A DNA stretch of 60,606 nt from positions 1 to 60,606 of the IMG/VR virus record IMGVR_UViG_3300044619_001853. One strand, 5' to 3'. Source of the DNA: a virus. The notes under the pieces are model-generated. The model saw nothing but the letters and a program-made list of their open reading frames with translations, searched no databases and was not told where the DNA came from. Both the position numbers and the translations under genes were made by a program. Shown piece after piece: positions 42,495 to 50,907 of this stretch (its first letter is position 1; each line of letters opens with the position of its first letter).

Positions 42495-42646
42495 TACAAA
42501 ATCTCTCTTGCGTCAAAGTTCGCCTTATGAACTAGGTCGCCGTATTCCTCTGCCGTCCAAGCCTCTGCTTGTCGTAGAGCCTCGTCCTTGCTATCGGCTT
42601 CCCATACTGTTCTGATACTTGCCGATACTACAACTTCGTATTTCAT
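42494..42646 (-). CDS. Hypothetical protein, 50 residues
   Basis: A frame with a good ribosome-binding site (AAAGGGAAAAA) encodes MKYEVVVSASIRTVWEADSK and an acidic helix. The beta-alpha start is common in small phage proteins. The leader carries ATGACGAAAGGG. Function unknown. Confidence 0.6.
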   Translation of the reverse strand: MKYEVVVSASIRTVWEADSKDEALRQAEAWTAEEYGDLVHKANFDAREIL

Positions 42647-42768
42647 TTTTTCCCTTTCGTCATTTGTTCTTGTTATCCAATCCTATCATACCTATCCAAA
42701 TACCCGTCAATACCAAATTAAAGTTTTTACTTCCTATGCTCTCTTTTTAATTTTTGAGCGTAATTCCC

Positions 42769-42790
42769 GGTAGGGTGCTACCTTTTTTTC
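42769..42790 (+). terminator. Plus-oriented terminator-like hairpin
   Basis: GGTAG and CTACC pair around GGTG, followed by seven T residues. It points opposite to all neighbouring genes, so it may end antisense transcription. Confidence 0.55.
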
Positions 42791-42969
42791 GGAACTAAAA
42801 ACTTCTAGTTAAAGGTGTTTAGTTTTACTGTGGTGCGGAAAATAAGTTATTCACTTCCGTCATGCTTCAGCTAATCCACGCTCACGACTACTTCGGTCTG
42901 CTGACTTGGTGGGGAACTGAAAACTTCCACACGATCTTGCGACCCGTTTCTTTTTACCCCGACAACGAA

Positions 42970-43007
42970 AAACCCCCTACGCAACACCGATTCCGTAGGG
43001 GGCTTCC
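42970..43007 (-). terminator. Rho-independent terminator of the VWA gene
   Basis: CCCCCTACG and CGTAGGGGG pair; on the minus strand the stem is followed by TTTTTCGTTG. It ends the VWA/MoxR operon. Confidence 0.8.
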
Positions 43008-43078
43008 GTTAATCGTAATCGGGGGGACACACGCACCAATAAGGACGATACCCGACCACGAAATCTCTTGCCGTTATC

Positions 43079-44860
43079 TCACGCCACGAACCTTTGCCCT
43101 GCCGTTGATAAAACTTTCTCGGCGTTCTTGCCGATAATTAAAGCAGACACACTTGGGTCAGTTATGTTCTCAACAACTTGGGCGTTCGCCGTTCCACAAA
43201 TATGTTTAGCAGTTGAGCCGTTATCGCCAATCGGTAGCCATAGAACTGCTACGCCGTTCTTTGAGCAACGAGCAACCCACGCCTTTGCGTTCTCTGTTTC
43301 CTCATGTGTGTAGTGTCCGTCAGATACAACAACTAATAATCTTGCGCCCTCACCATTAAGTAGATTGAGTGCGCCGTCCAAAGCACGAAACGCTTTATCA
43401 AACTTTTCAGTTCCGTCAGGGGCAGAATAAACATTTACTTCTTTTAGTCGTTGCCCTGCTTTTAGAGTTGGGAAAACATCTGAACCATAATAAACCATAG
43501 CGCAACGACCCTGAACTCGGCGAACTGCCTCACTCATAATCCAAGCAGTAGAAGCCATTGGGTTCATAGCAGAACTCATTGACCCTGAAATATCTACCAT
43601 TACGCCAACTGAAAGTGTTGGTTCATCTGTGTGCTTACGAACTTTTTTTGAGAAAGCAGTTGGTTGAGAATAAACTCCACGACTTTCCAAAGCCTTAGCC
43701 TCAATTACTTTTCTCATGTTTAATTTTCCGGGTGGAACAATACTTTTAACTTTAGTTATTCCACGCTCACGATACTTTGCTCTTTCTAAAGCCTTAGCAA
43801 TTTTAACTGCGCTATTGCGTTCTTGACCATTAGGGCTTCGCTTCTCAACTAACTTAGAAGCAGTATGCGCTTCCCCCGGACCTGAACTCTTTGAGAATAC
43901 TTGACGAGCAATTTCCTCATTTTTCTTTTGCTCTTTAGAAGTATTGGCTTTAGCAGTTGCGCTCTCTTTCATATCCTCTGATTGCTTTTGGTCTGCTAAT
44001 TCATTGGCATTAGAAATAGAAATACTTTCGCTCATCTCGCCAAGCATTTCGCTAATCATTTCAGCAAAGGCTTCTTGTTGTTCTTGGGTTGGTTGTTCCC
44101 CTGCTTCCTCTGCCTTTTCACGAACTAATTTCGCCCACTCAATCGCTAGTGGATAGCAAGCAGAAATATCAGTATGAGTTGCGTGGTCTTGGAACTGATA
44201 AATAATTTCTTTTAATTTCATAACTAAATCAGAACCTAAAATCCCATTGACTTTATCTACTAAATCAAAGGCTTCTAATTCATCAAGCGACCCTGCGATA
44301 ATTCTTGCGTGGCATAATCCAACTAAAGAACTAGCAGAACGAATTGTTGATTGCTCTGAAAATACTTCTTTGGCTTCGTCAATAATTAAACCCATAGCAC
44401 TTGCTCGTAAAAAAACTTTTGCGTCAGCGTGGGTCTTAATACCCCATGCTTCTATGCGACCTTCCTCTAGCAACATCAAAGCCTCAAACTCATCTTGCTT
44501 TAGTGTCTTACCTGCTAGTGGAATATCCCATGCTGAAAACTTTGCGTGGTATGCCTCATGGCGAATTGCGCCAACTGCTTTAGCAAACTCGTATTGGTTC
44601 TTTCGCTTTGTTAAATCGTCAATCATGTTAGGTGTAGTGATTTCGCCAAAGGCTACTTTTGTATTTACTTCTACTTCTGCGAGAGCAGGTAAGAAACAAG
44701 CAGGTGCGCCTTGACCTGCTTCTGTTCCTAGTAAAGCAACTAGGTCAGTTCTATCAGCCCAAGTATTTACTAATTGAGTAATTTCATATCCAACTCCTAG
44801 CCAATCGCTAGGTGTCTTAATCTTGGAACGATTAAGTTCCTGTGGCTTTATGTGTGCCAT
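43079..44860 (-). CDS. VWA-domain protein (CobT-like, partner of MoxR ATPase)
   Basis: A 593-residue protein. Residues about 1-250 are helical (VWA-associated region). About 250-340 are Lys/Glu/Ser-rich. The C-terminal VWA domain has its metal site near residue 420 (VMVDISGSMSSAM), with LLVVVSDGHYTHEE and a later VLWLPIGDNGS. The plan resembles CobT of cobaltochelatase and other MoxR-linked VWA proteins. It lies 240 bases downstream of the MoxR gene. Such pairs remodel protein complexes with ATP. A link to cobalamin metabolism is possible here but not shown. Confidence 0.8.
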   Translation of the reverse strand: MAHIKPQELNRSKIKTPSDWLGVGYEITQLVNTWADRTDLVALLGTEAGQGAPACFLPALAEVEVNTKVAFGEITTPNMIDDLTKRKNQYEFAKAVGAIRHEAYHAKFSAWDIPLAGKTLKQDEFEALMLLEEGRIEAWGIKTHADAKVFLRASAMGLIIDEAKEVFSEQSTIRSASSLVGLCHARIIAGSLDELEAFDLVDKVNGILGSDLVMKLKEIIYQFQDHATHTDISACYPLAIEWAKLVREKAEEAGEQPTQEQQEAFAEMISEMLGEMSESISISNANELADQKQSEDMKESATAKANTSKEQKKNEEIARQVFSKSSGPGEAHTASKLVEKRSPNGQERNSAVKIAKALERAKYRERGITKVKSIVPPGKLNMRKVIEAKALESRGVYSQPTAFSKKVRKHTDEPTLSVGVMVDISGSMSSAMNPMASTAWIMSEAVRRVQGRCAMVYYGSDVFPTLKAGQRLKEVNVYSAPDGTEKFDKAFRALDGALNLLNGEGARLLVVVSDGHYTHEETENAKAWVARCSKNGVAVLWLPIGDNGSTAKHICGTANAQVVENITDPSVSALIIGKNAEKVLSTAGQRFVA

Positions 44861-45035
44861 GTCTTTCGTCCTTTTCTAATCGTGTGTCCTTACAAAACCT
44901 ATCATACCATTTTGGGGGGGATAATCAAACTTAGGGCTTGGCGTGGGGTGGGGAACTTGGGAAGTGATTTTAGATCCTGGAACCAAAGCTTTAACCCTGC
45001 CCTGCGTTATTTAGTTTTATTTACCCCTAGTTATT

Positions 45036-45068
45036 TAGAGAGTGGGAGTAGAGATACCTAACTCCCAC
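45036..45068 (-). terminator. Hairpin after the MoxR gene
   Basis: GTGGGAGT and ACTCCCAC form an 8-bp stem. The T tract after it is weak, so it may attenuate rather than end transcription. Confidence 0.5.
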
Positions 45069-45100
45069 CCTCAAAGCCAACACTAGGTTCTAGGGAAAAC

Positions 45101-46159
45101 CTAGATTTTCGCTGGCTTATGCTCTGCGCCGAACGCCCGAGCAATTACATCAACAACTACATCTCTATCTATTTCAGGTGCGCTCGCAATTAAATTAGAA
45201 ATTGCGAACTCTGTTCCAAAGACTTCACTTGTATCTCTGAAACCTAGCAACTCACGCATTTGTGGCGACCATGAGATTTCAGCACTATCGCCTTGTGTGC
45301 GCTTGTATAGATTTTGAGCAACGCTAACCATTGTCGCTGGCACTCCTAACTTCTTTGCCAACGCCCAATCAGTAGTTAGTTCTGCTTGGATTTGGAAACG
45401 AGATATTAACGCTTCACTCATGCGAACCCCCGGAGCATTTGGGTTAGTAGCAGAAACTACATAAAAATCCTCATGGACTTTAATAGTTCCTCTTTCAGGG
45501 TTCATTGGAATTGTGATTTCTTTTCGTCCGTCCATTACTGAATAGACAACTGCTAAGGCTTTAGGGTCAATCAAACCAATCTCGTCAATAAAGAAAGGCT
45601 TTCCAAACTCAACTGCCTTAATAAATCCTGCGTCAATCCACTCAAACTTTCCACTTGGGGTCTGAATAAACGAACCATAAAAATCATTGGTATCAGTATC
45701 ACCATTACCAATTAAAGTTATTACTTCGTCATTAGAAAAACTTGCTTCTACTAAAGCAGTTTTTCCTGTTCCCGGAACTCCATAGAAAAATGCGAATTGT
45801 GGAGAACCAACGCCCTCTGAAAAGAACTTCTTAGTTGCTTCTCTTGCTCGGCGTAGAACTGCTACATCAGTATGAACTCCCCATTGGCGAGTGAAATACT
45901 TTTGTCCATTAGGGCGAACATAGAACTCATCAGCACTCATGTTATCCACCTCAACTCCACTAGGGGTCATAGCACTAACTCGCTCTCTCGCTTTTCTTTT
46001 ATCGCCACTTGCTCGCTCAACGCAACGACCACTTGGTAGAACTTTTGCGCTAAGTCGCAAAGAAGTATCCTCATGGACACTTTGGGTCAAGCAATCAGAA
46101 ACGATATTCCAAAAATCGCCTCTTAAAGAAGCCAACTTGTCTTTGATAATTGTATCCAT
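45101..46159 (-). CDS. MoxR-family AAA+ ATPase (CobS-like)
   Basis: A 352-residue protein with Walker A GVPGTGKT (127-134), Walker B PFFIDEIG (about 188-195), the Asn/sensor motif VVSATNPNAPGVRMSEAL and the arginine-finger region LISRFQIQAEL. The N-terminal 115 residues are unlike core MoxR. The C-terminal helical lid follows. CobS and CobT are the ATPase and VWA subunits of aerobic cobaltochelatase, and cobS occurs in cyanophages. Here a wider MoxR/VWA chaperone role is equally possible. Transcribed before the VWA gene. Confidence 0.85.
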   Translation of the reverse strand: MDTIIKDKLASLRGDFWNIVSDCLTQSVHEDTSLRLSAKVLPSGRCVERASGDKRKARERVSAMTPSGVEVDNMSADEFYVRPNGQKYFTRQWGVHTDVAVLRRAREATKKFFSEGVGSPQFAFFYGVPGTGKTALVEASFSNDEVITLIGNGDTDTNDFYGSFIQTPSGKFEWIDAGFIKAVEFGKPFFIDEIGLIDPKALAVVYSVMDGRKEITIPMNPERGTIKVHEDFYVVSATNPNAPGVRMSEALISRFQIQAELTTDWALAKKLGVPATMVSVAQNLYKRTQGDSAEISWSPQMRELLGFRDTSEVFGTEFAISNLIASAPEIDRDVVVDVIARAFGAEHKPAKI

Positions 46160-46171
46160 TTTTATTGCCCC

Positions 46172-46630
46172 CTAAGCAATCTCAACAGGAAAGCCAAGTG
46201 CTTTTCTGCTTTGGTTGATACGATAAACAACTTTGATAGGTGTTTCACCTTTGTAAATCTCAATTAAATCATTTTGAGAAGTTTCTATCAGAATTGGGTC
46301 ATTTACTAATTGCCAATCACCCTCAACCAATCCTGCGAAAATAGAGTTCAGGTGTTCTAAACGCTTAGAAACATAAGTGTCTTTAAGACCTAGTTCTGCT
46401 AAATCTTGTGAGCCAACTTTTGCTAATTCCTCTGCGAACTGAACAGTTGTCTGTTGCCATAACTTCTTTGGCTTTTCTCTAGAAACAATCCTGCGATAAA
46501 TCTTGGCAGGAACTAAATCACCTGACGGCGTAAATCCGTCAGGGGTAATAAACATTTCTGTTCTGTATCCCGATTTTGCGAACTCGGCATAAACAGAAAC
46601 ACCCTGAATTGACTTTTCTTTGTCTAGCAT
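46172..46630 (-). CDS. Hypothetical protein, first gene of the MoxR/VWA operon
   Basis: A 152-residue protein with a beta-rich start (VSVYAEFAKSGYRTEMFITP), a helical middle and a final TPIKVVYRINQSRKALGFPV. Unknown family. Its place 12 bases before the MoxR gene suggests that it is a substrate or adaptor of that ATPase. The leader contains ATGACGAAAAG. Confidence 0.6.
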   Translation of the reverse strand: MLDKEKSIQGVSVYAEFAKSGYRTEMFITPDGFTPSGDLVPAKIYRRIVSREKPKKLWQQTTVQFAEELAKVGSQDLAELGLKDTYVSKRLEHLNSIFAGLVEGDWQLVNDPILIETSQNDLIEIYKGETPIKVVYRINQSRKALGFPVEIA

Positions 46631-46849
46631 TGGTATCTCTTTTCGTCATTTACCTAATTCCCTACGAACTAGGTGTTGGGTCAATCTTACCATTTTCTAT
46701 CATAGAAGCAAATTAGGCTAGGTGTGTCTTAAAAAAGGTTCTACCCCCACACTAAAATGACGAGTAAAAGTATGGGGGTAGAAATCTATGTTTCCAGTTC
46801 CTAAGAAAGAGAAGCTTTAGAAAACCCTTTCTATGAGAACTGAAAGTTA
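46631..46849. other. Spacer with terminator before the MoxR operon
   Basis: Contains the terminator hairpin at 46741-46781, and the promoter-like TATGAT (699-704 of the 46 kb block) plus the ATGACGAAA leader of the MoxR operon. No gene seen. Confidence 0.5.
46741..46781 (-). terminator. Hairpin terminator
   Basis: CTACCCCCA and TGGGGGTAG pair over a 20-base AT-rich loop. It lies about 70 bases after the stop of the 94-residue gene on the minus strand. Confidence 0.55.
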
Positions 46850-47134
46850 TCAGTTCATATCGACTTCGATCAACTGTGCTGGAAGTTCGTCGGCAGGGGG
46901 TAAAACTTTGTGCGGTTTAATTCCGTACTTTTTAAATTCTTTTTTATACTTCTTTGAGTCACGACCCTCTGTAATCCAATCCGATATCAGTCGTGCAACC
47001 AAAAAGCGTTCCTCGTCCTTAGCTTCACGAACTAACAAGAAGTCCTCGTGTATCCAGTTTTCTGTACCAATCACCGTTATCTTGTCAGCGTTTCCGTAGT
47101 TTCCGTCAACATCAAAATAATGTATACGTCCCAT
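46850..47134 (-). CDS. Hypothetical protein, 94 residues
   Basis: ATG 47134 (MGRIHYFDVDGNYGNADKIT) is preferred because GGAAAGGAG lies seven bases before it. The sequence is alpha-beta with a Lys-rich helix (RDSKKYKKEFKKYGIKP). The leader has TAACGGCTAGAGG. Family unknown. Confidence 0.6.
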   Translation of the reverse strand: MGRIHYFDVDGNYGNADKITVIGTENWIHEDFLLVREAKDEERFLVARLISDWITEGRDSKKYKKEFKKYGIKPHKVLPPADELPAQLIEVDMN

Positions 47135-47281
47135 GGGCACTCTCCTTTCCTCTAGCCGTTAGTCTACCTGCTGCTGCAGCGCTGTTACTCGTCTTGCCGT
47201 TTTTATTTCCGGGCATCTGGCCTGGATCCAAACTCCTCTTGCCGTTGAGTGGGGCAGGGTTTTACCCCCACCCCCTCGCCG

Positions 47282-47527
47282 TTATTCAATCCAAAGGTCT
47301 CCTCTAATGAACCCGTGTTCTTTCACAACTGCTACACCCTTCATGAATGCTTCGTCTTTTGTAGTAGCACCTCGGACTAGCGAGAAGTTGTGCTCGCCGT
47401 CTTCGTCCGTGTAGCCAACTTGCCATGCTTCCCATGCCTCGTTGTATTCCACCTTGACGGCTTGCCGTAAGTCCTCTATCTCGCCGTTTCGTAGTTCAAT
47501 CTCAAAGTAGCCCTCGTTCTTAATCAT
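47282..47527 (-). CDS. Hypothetical protein, 81 residues
   Basis: Acidic alpha-beta protein (GYFEIELRNGEIEDLRQAVK...). The start overlaps the upstream stop (ATGA). No family known. Confidence 0.55.
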   Translation of the reverse strand: MIKNEGYFEIELRNGEIEDLRQAVKVEYNEAWEAWQVGYTDEDGEHNFSLVRGATTKDEAFMKGVAVVKEHGFIRGDLWIE

Positions 47528-48129
47528 GCCGTTGCCTTTGCTTTCTCTAGTGCTGGTGGGCAGTCGTCATAAAGATACTCTTCATACTCTTCAGGGTCTT
47601 CCGCATACTGTTCGCAGTTATAGCACTCAACACCAAGAGTTTCCCAAGCCGAATGGTTTAACTCGCCACCTTCTTCGGAAACCATCTCGCCAGCCTTGTA
47701 GATTTCAATACCCCAGAAATCACAACCAGACTCGTAATACTTATGTTCAATACTTAGTTCCGGGAAAATCTCTGACAGCGTTTTTGTTGTTAGTGTTGGT
47801 GGGGCCCAAGCAGAGTCAAACGAATAACTAATAAACTCATCTCCCTCTTTATAGTCATTCATATAAACATTGCCATAGACATCCCACTTAGTTCCCCAAG
47901 AGTTGATGTTGTTGTGATACCAGTCGTCTGGACCTTTGCTCTCAAAATCTTTTCCTAGCAATGATTCTGAATCAGGAACAGATGGTTTGATATTGGCAAG
48001 TGAGTAAAGAACATTCTCTATCTGCTTACCATCTTCATCAGTTATTGGTCTGCCAACAAACTCTTTTAACTTCTTGACTGCATCAGCGTTTCCACTAATG
48101 CTGATTGTGTTATCGCACCAATTAGGCAT
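47524..48129 (-). CDS. DUF1281/YubB-like ferredoxin-fold protein
   Basis: The ATG at 48129 gives MPNWCDNTISISGNADAVKK, the standard start of DUF1281-type (YubB/Api92-like) proteins of plasmids and phages. The middle contains YSFDSAWAPPTLTTKTLSE and a Tyr/Glu-rich region with CDFWGIEIY. The last part has a Cys pair (VECYNCEQYAED). It is about 200 residues, the usual size. Function unknown. It overlaps the previous gene by 8 bases. Confidence 0.75.
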   Translation of the reverse strand: MPNWCDNTISISGNADAVKKLKEFVGRPITDEDGKQIENVLYSLANIKPSVPDSESLLGKDFESKGPDDWYHNNINSWGTKWDVYGNVYMNDYKEGDEFISYSFDSAWAPPTLTTKTLSEIFPELSIEHKYYESGCDFWGIEIYKAGEMVSEEGGELNHSAWETLGVECYNCEQYAEDPEEYEEYLYDDCPPALEKAKATA

Positions 48130-48370
48130 TGTGTTCCTCATGTTCTATTACAGACTGAGTAATCTCTAAACCAAGAGCCTCAATCGCTGTCCCTAAATCG
48201 TCAATCGCTTCATCTATATTTTGACGAACATCAAAGTAATCCCATGGATTCTCGTCAGTCTTTGGTGAGCGAATGTATTGCAAATCAACTGCACATGAAA
48301 CTGCAATGTTAATTACCTTAATTGCATTCTCATCACCAGCCAAATACTTTTCTGCTAGTTCTTGATACAT
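48122..48370 (-). CDS. Hypothetical acidic protein, 82 residues
   Basis: ATG 48370 (MYQELAEKYLAGDENAIKVI) is chosen because AAAGGGAAAAC precedes it; a longer frame to 48469 lacks a site. Helical, acidic. The leader has ATGACGAAAGGG. Unknown function. Confidence 0.55.
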   Translation of the reverse strand: MYQELAEKYLAGDENAIKVINIAVSCAVDLQYIRSPKTDENPWDYFDVRQNIDEAIDDLGTAIEALGLEITQSVIEHEEHNA

Positions 48371-48600
48371 GTTTTCCCTTTCGTCATTTGTTTGGTCAAG
48401 CAATAGAAAATCTATCATAGAGATTCCAATGACGCAAGCACCTGAGTCAGGAGTTTCTTTCTTAACCAAAAGTTTTCATTTCCCCTCCAGGTCCCTGCAC
48501 CTCCAGGTGGTTTTACGCTCAAAGGCCTGGGCGCTTAACAGCACGCCAATAACTTATTTTCCGGGCTGATGACCTTCTTCTGGTGTCCCATCTGAATTTA

Positions 48601-48810
48601 TTAGTTCCCGGTGACCTGGTCATCAACGAAACTTGTTTGGGCGAGCGCAATTGAAAACAACTCGTTGTACTTCACCATTTGCTCAATGTCCTCCGTGAAG
48701 CAAGTGGCAGCGTGCTGCAGCAGATCTTCATCCGACATTATGTTTTCCGGGTCCTCGAGCATCACAGCTTCGTCGAACTCGAACTCTATCTTGGTGCGAA
48801 TCTTCCTCAT
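48601..48810 (-). CDS. Hypothetical acidic protein, 69 residues
   Basis: Starts MRKIRTKIEFEFDEAVMLED and continues with helices. The start follows GGATAGGAAAAATCG. The gene end is overlapped by one copy of the GGAACTAATAA repeat. Unknown function. Confidence 0.5.
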   Translation of the reverse strand: MRKIRTKIEFEFDEAVMLEDPENIMSDEDLLQHAATCFTEDIEQMVKYNELFSIALAQTSFVDDQVTGN

Positions 48811-48976
48811 TCGATTTTTCCTATCCGTTAGTAGTTTAAAAATTAAGGAGACCAGACCTGCTACACAAAGCGCTAACCGTTAGCGACCCTGCAGGTCTGG
48901 CCTCCTATAGTCAAGCCGTCTTGCCCGTTCACTGACGCAGCTTAAAGGCGGGCCTGAATTCTTTTTTCCGGGCTTT

Positions 48977-49132
48977 CTAGCTTGCCGCTTTTTGATTTTC
49001 CTCAATCAGCGTTCTTAGTTGACTAGCCGTTGTTATGCTAGCAATGGCACCGACCAAATACTCGATACCGTTATCACCCCACTTAGAGCGGACCACATCA
49101 GCGAGCCGTGTTTCTAACTCCGACTGAATCAT
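48977..49132 (-). CDS. Hypothetical protein, 51 residues
   Basis: A helical protein (MIQSELETRLADVVRSKWGD...) starting in the upstream stop (ATGA). A GCCCGGAAAAAA repeat copy follows its stop. Unknown function. Confidence 0.5.
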   Translation of the reverse strand: MIQSELETRLADVVRSKWGDNGIEYLVGAIASITTASQLRTLIEENQKAAS

Positions 49133-49470
49133 GCCGTCTCCAATGCCAAGTGATAACTTATAAAGGTTTCAAATGGAACGGGCGTGCCGTTGTGGATAAC
49201 TAGTTGTTTCTCAAAGTCGACGGTTGTGGTGTCGTAAGACTCCTCGCCGCCAATGTCGACAGACAAGCCGTAGCCTGTTTCTGAATCCCACTGGTTACCG
49301 ATTAACTGTGAGACAGCAATCCGAATGGCGTAGTTGTTGTCTTCCCATCGTGGCTTTGCTTTAGCAATTGCATAAGCAAGGTCCGCTAGTTTGGAGTCGC
49401 CGCCCCAATGTGAGTAGAGCACTACGTCATGCCCGTTTGATTTGAAATTGAAGTTTGTTCTTGAACCCAA
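49129..49470 (-). CDS. Hypothetical protein, 113 residues (TTG start preferred)
   Basis: An in-frame ATG at 49488 lies inside the recurrent leader motif AAATGACGAAAGG, which elsewhere is not the gene start. The TTG at 49470, behind AAAGGAAAACAA, is a better start. The protein is alpha-beta with a SHWGGDSKLADLAYAIAKAK segment. Family unknown. Confidence 0.5.
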   Translation of the reverse strand: MGSRTNFNFKSNGHDVVLYSHWGGDSKLADLAYAIAKAKPRWEDNNYAIRIAVSQLIGNQWDSETGYGLSVDIGGEESYDTTTVDFEKQLVIHNGTPVPFETFISYHLALETA

Positions 49471-49628
49471 TTGTTTTCCTTTCGTCATTTAAATCCCTAG
49501 GGTCCCCTAGTAAATCTATTATATAACTATCCTAAGGGCATGTGTCAACTACTGACGCCGAAGAATTTTTGATGTCTTCTGGCCCATCAATAGATAATGT
49601 TATTTCCGGGGATCCAGATCTGCAGCTG

Positions 49629-50066
49629 TCAGGCGGCCAAAACGTTTTCACTTCCTGGCCATATGTATGGGAGATTTTCAGGTACCTCTGGCCAATGCAT
49701 CCTGTAGTGCTCTGGAAATTTTCGAATCAAGTTACTTTGGTGTGAGACGTGGAAGTTTTCATTTCCCAGCCAAGATGGCAGCTGCAGCTCCTCGCTGTGC
49801 CCGGAAAGTATTAATTCAAATCGCGGCAGCATCGAATCGTTGTAACCTCTTCGAATCCATTCTTCGCAAATAACTTTTCCATACAGTGCAAGCGCTGGGA
49901 CATGGTCCCTCCACATCACTGCTGCTGGATGATTCCTCCAGCCTCTGGTCTCACCGTTAATTGCTCTTATCAGTTGCCATGTCTCTACCCGTTGTTTACC
50001 TAGTCGGCGATAGTCCAGTACTTCTGCACTCCGTTCGAACTCTGCGTATGGCAAGAATGTTTGCAT
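49629..50066 (-). CDS. Pyrimidine-dimer glycosylase-like protein (Pyr_excise family)
   Basis: A 145-residue protein with MQTFLPYAEFERSAEVLDYR, RLGKQRVETWQLIRAI, NGETRGWRNHPAAVMWRDH and ALYGKVICEEWIRRGY. These blocks match the small MSMEG_6728/Pyr_excise family related to T4 endonuclease V-type pyrimidine-dimer glycosylases. It would start repair of UV damage in phage DNA. Six-base palindromes are unusually frequent in its 3-prime part. Start after GGGAGTGACAAC. Confidence 0.7.
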   Translation of the reverse strand: MQTFLPYAEFERSAEVLDYRRLGKQRVETWQLIRAINGETRGWRNHPAAVMWRDHVPALALYGKVICEEWIRRGYNDSMLPRFELILSGHSEELQLPSWLGNENFHVSHQSNLIRKFPEHYRMHWPEVPENLPYIWPGSENVLAA

Positions 50067-50907
50067 GTTGTCACTCCCTCATCCGTTTGAATATATAACC
50101 CTACCCATCCCTCGCCGCTAAATCAACAACCGTTAATAAATTCCTGCAGCTATCCCTCGCCGCCTGGAACAAACAAGCCGCGATGTCAATGCAGCTGCAG
50201 CTGTGATCAACGGTTATATTTTCCGGGCACTACCTCGCCGCTGTCAGCTCGAACTACTCCTCAGTAACTTGCCGTTTTATTTCCGGGTGCGGATCGGGCC
50301 CGAAGCTCTTCAGCTCGCCGCTGCCGTTATATTATATTTTCCGGGCTTGATGCAAGCACGCCGCCTCCGCCTGAACCACCGCCACCGCCAGCTCAGCACC
50401 AGGTGCACTGGAAACCAGGAACAAACAATCCGTTGTTGGAGGGACGGATCCGTCTTCGCGGGGTTGAGCCAAGCCGACTCAAGTTTGGAATCCCTCGCCG
50501 CCATCCAGGGCCGGGAGAAAAAACATTGTTATTTCCTGGTCCGCAGATCTGCAGCTTGAGCTCGTAACCGACCCGGTGATTCATTGCTCACGTTATTAGT
50601 TCCAGGCATCTGGAGCTACAGCTGCGGCCAACCGTTTGATTTGTTTTTTCCCGGCTTGTGGACCCGTTGGTCCCATTGGTCCTGTTGGTACTTTCTCATC
50701 CGTTAGGTTTCTTAAGGTTCATTAGTTCGCACTAGTCGTACAGGGTTAATTCTAAGTCTGTCCGTTTATCCACAGGCTGTTGTGGATCTGCGGGTAGCTG
50801 GTACCCGGAACTAACAACACCGTTTCACGATGTGGATCCTGAGCTCAGACGCTAACCGTTATATATTTGCGAGCGCTTATCCCACGCCGCTTTTGTTGAA
50901 ACTTAAA
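50067..50907. repeat. GC-rich, repeat-rich spacer without a convincing gene
   Basis: An 841-base stretch, GC-richer than nearly all of the rest. It has copies of the GCCCGGAAAATAACGG-like element at about 50211, 50271, 50323, 50527, 50591, 50632 and (inverted) 50801. It is also dense in six-base palindromes. Only very short frames occur, some starting MPG or ending PGK, because the repeat itself is read in different phases. One 26-residue frame (MGPTGPQAGKKQIKRLAAA...) has a plausible AGGA site. Could hold small RNAs, promoters or gene remnants. Confidence 0.6.

Larger units (their letters stand above)
42647..43078. other. Gene-free spacer before the VWA operon
   Basis: A 432-base spacer with no supported minus-strand gene. 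It holds the end of the small-gene promoter (TATGAT near 42685-42690), a plus-oriented terminator-like hairpin at 42769-42788, one GTGCGGAAAATAAGTTATT sequence (related to the repeats at 48.5 kb), and the VWA operon terminator. The 91-residue plus frame at 42862-43137 spans the terminator and is not convincing. Confidence 0.5.

Noticed and set aside
42862-43137. A 91-residue plus-strand frame
   Set aside because: It spans the VWA operon terminator and the end of the VWA gene, lacks a ribosome-binding site and has a composition unlike the other genes.
47103-47212. A short frame starting MPGNKNGKTS
   Set aside because: It is produced by reading one repeat copy and runs out of phase into the next gene; similar MPG frames at other repeats suggest a DNA repeat rather than a protein family.
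50310-50504. A 64-residue minus frame (and the 63-residue one beside it)
   Set aside because: Arg/Trp-rich composition from GC-rich DNA, no ribosome-binding site, several repeat copies inside.
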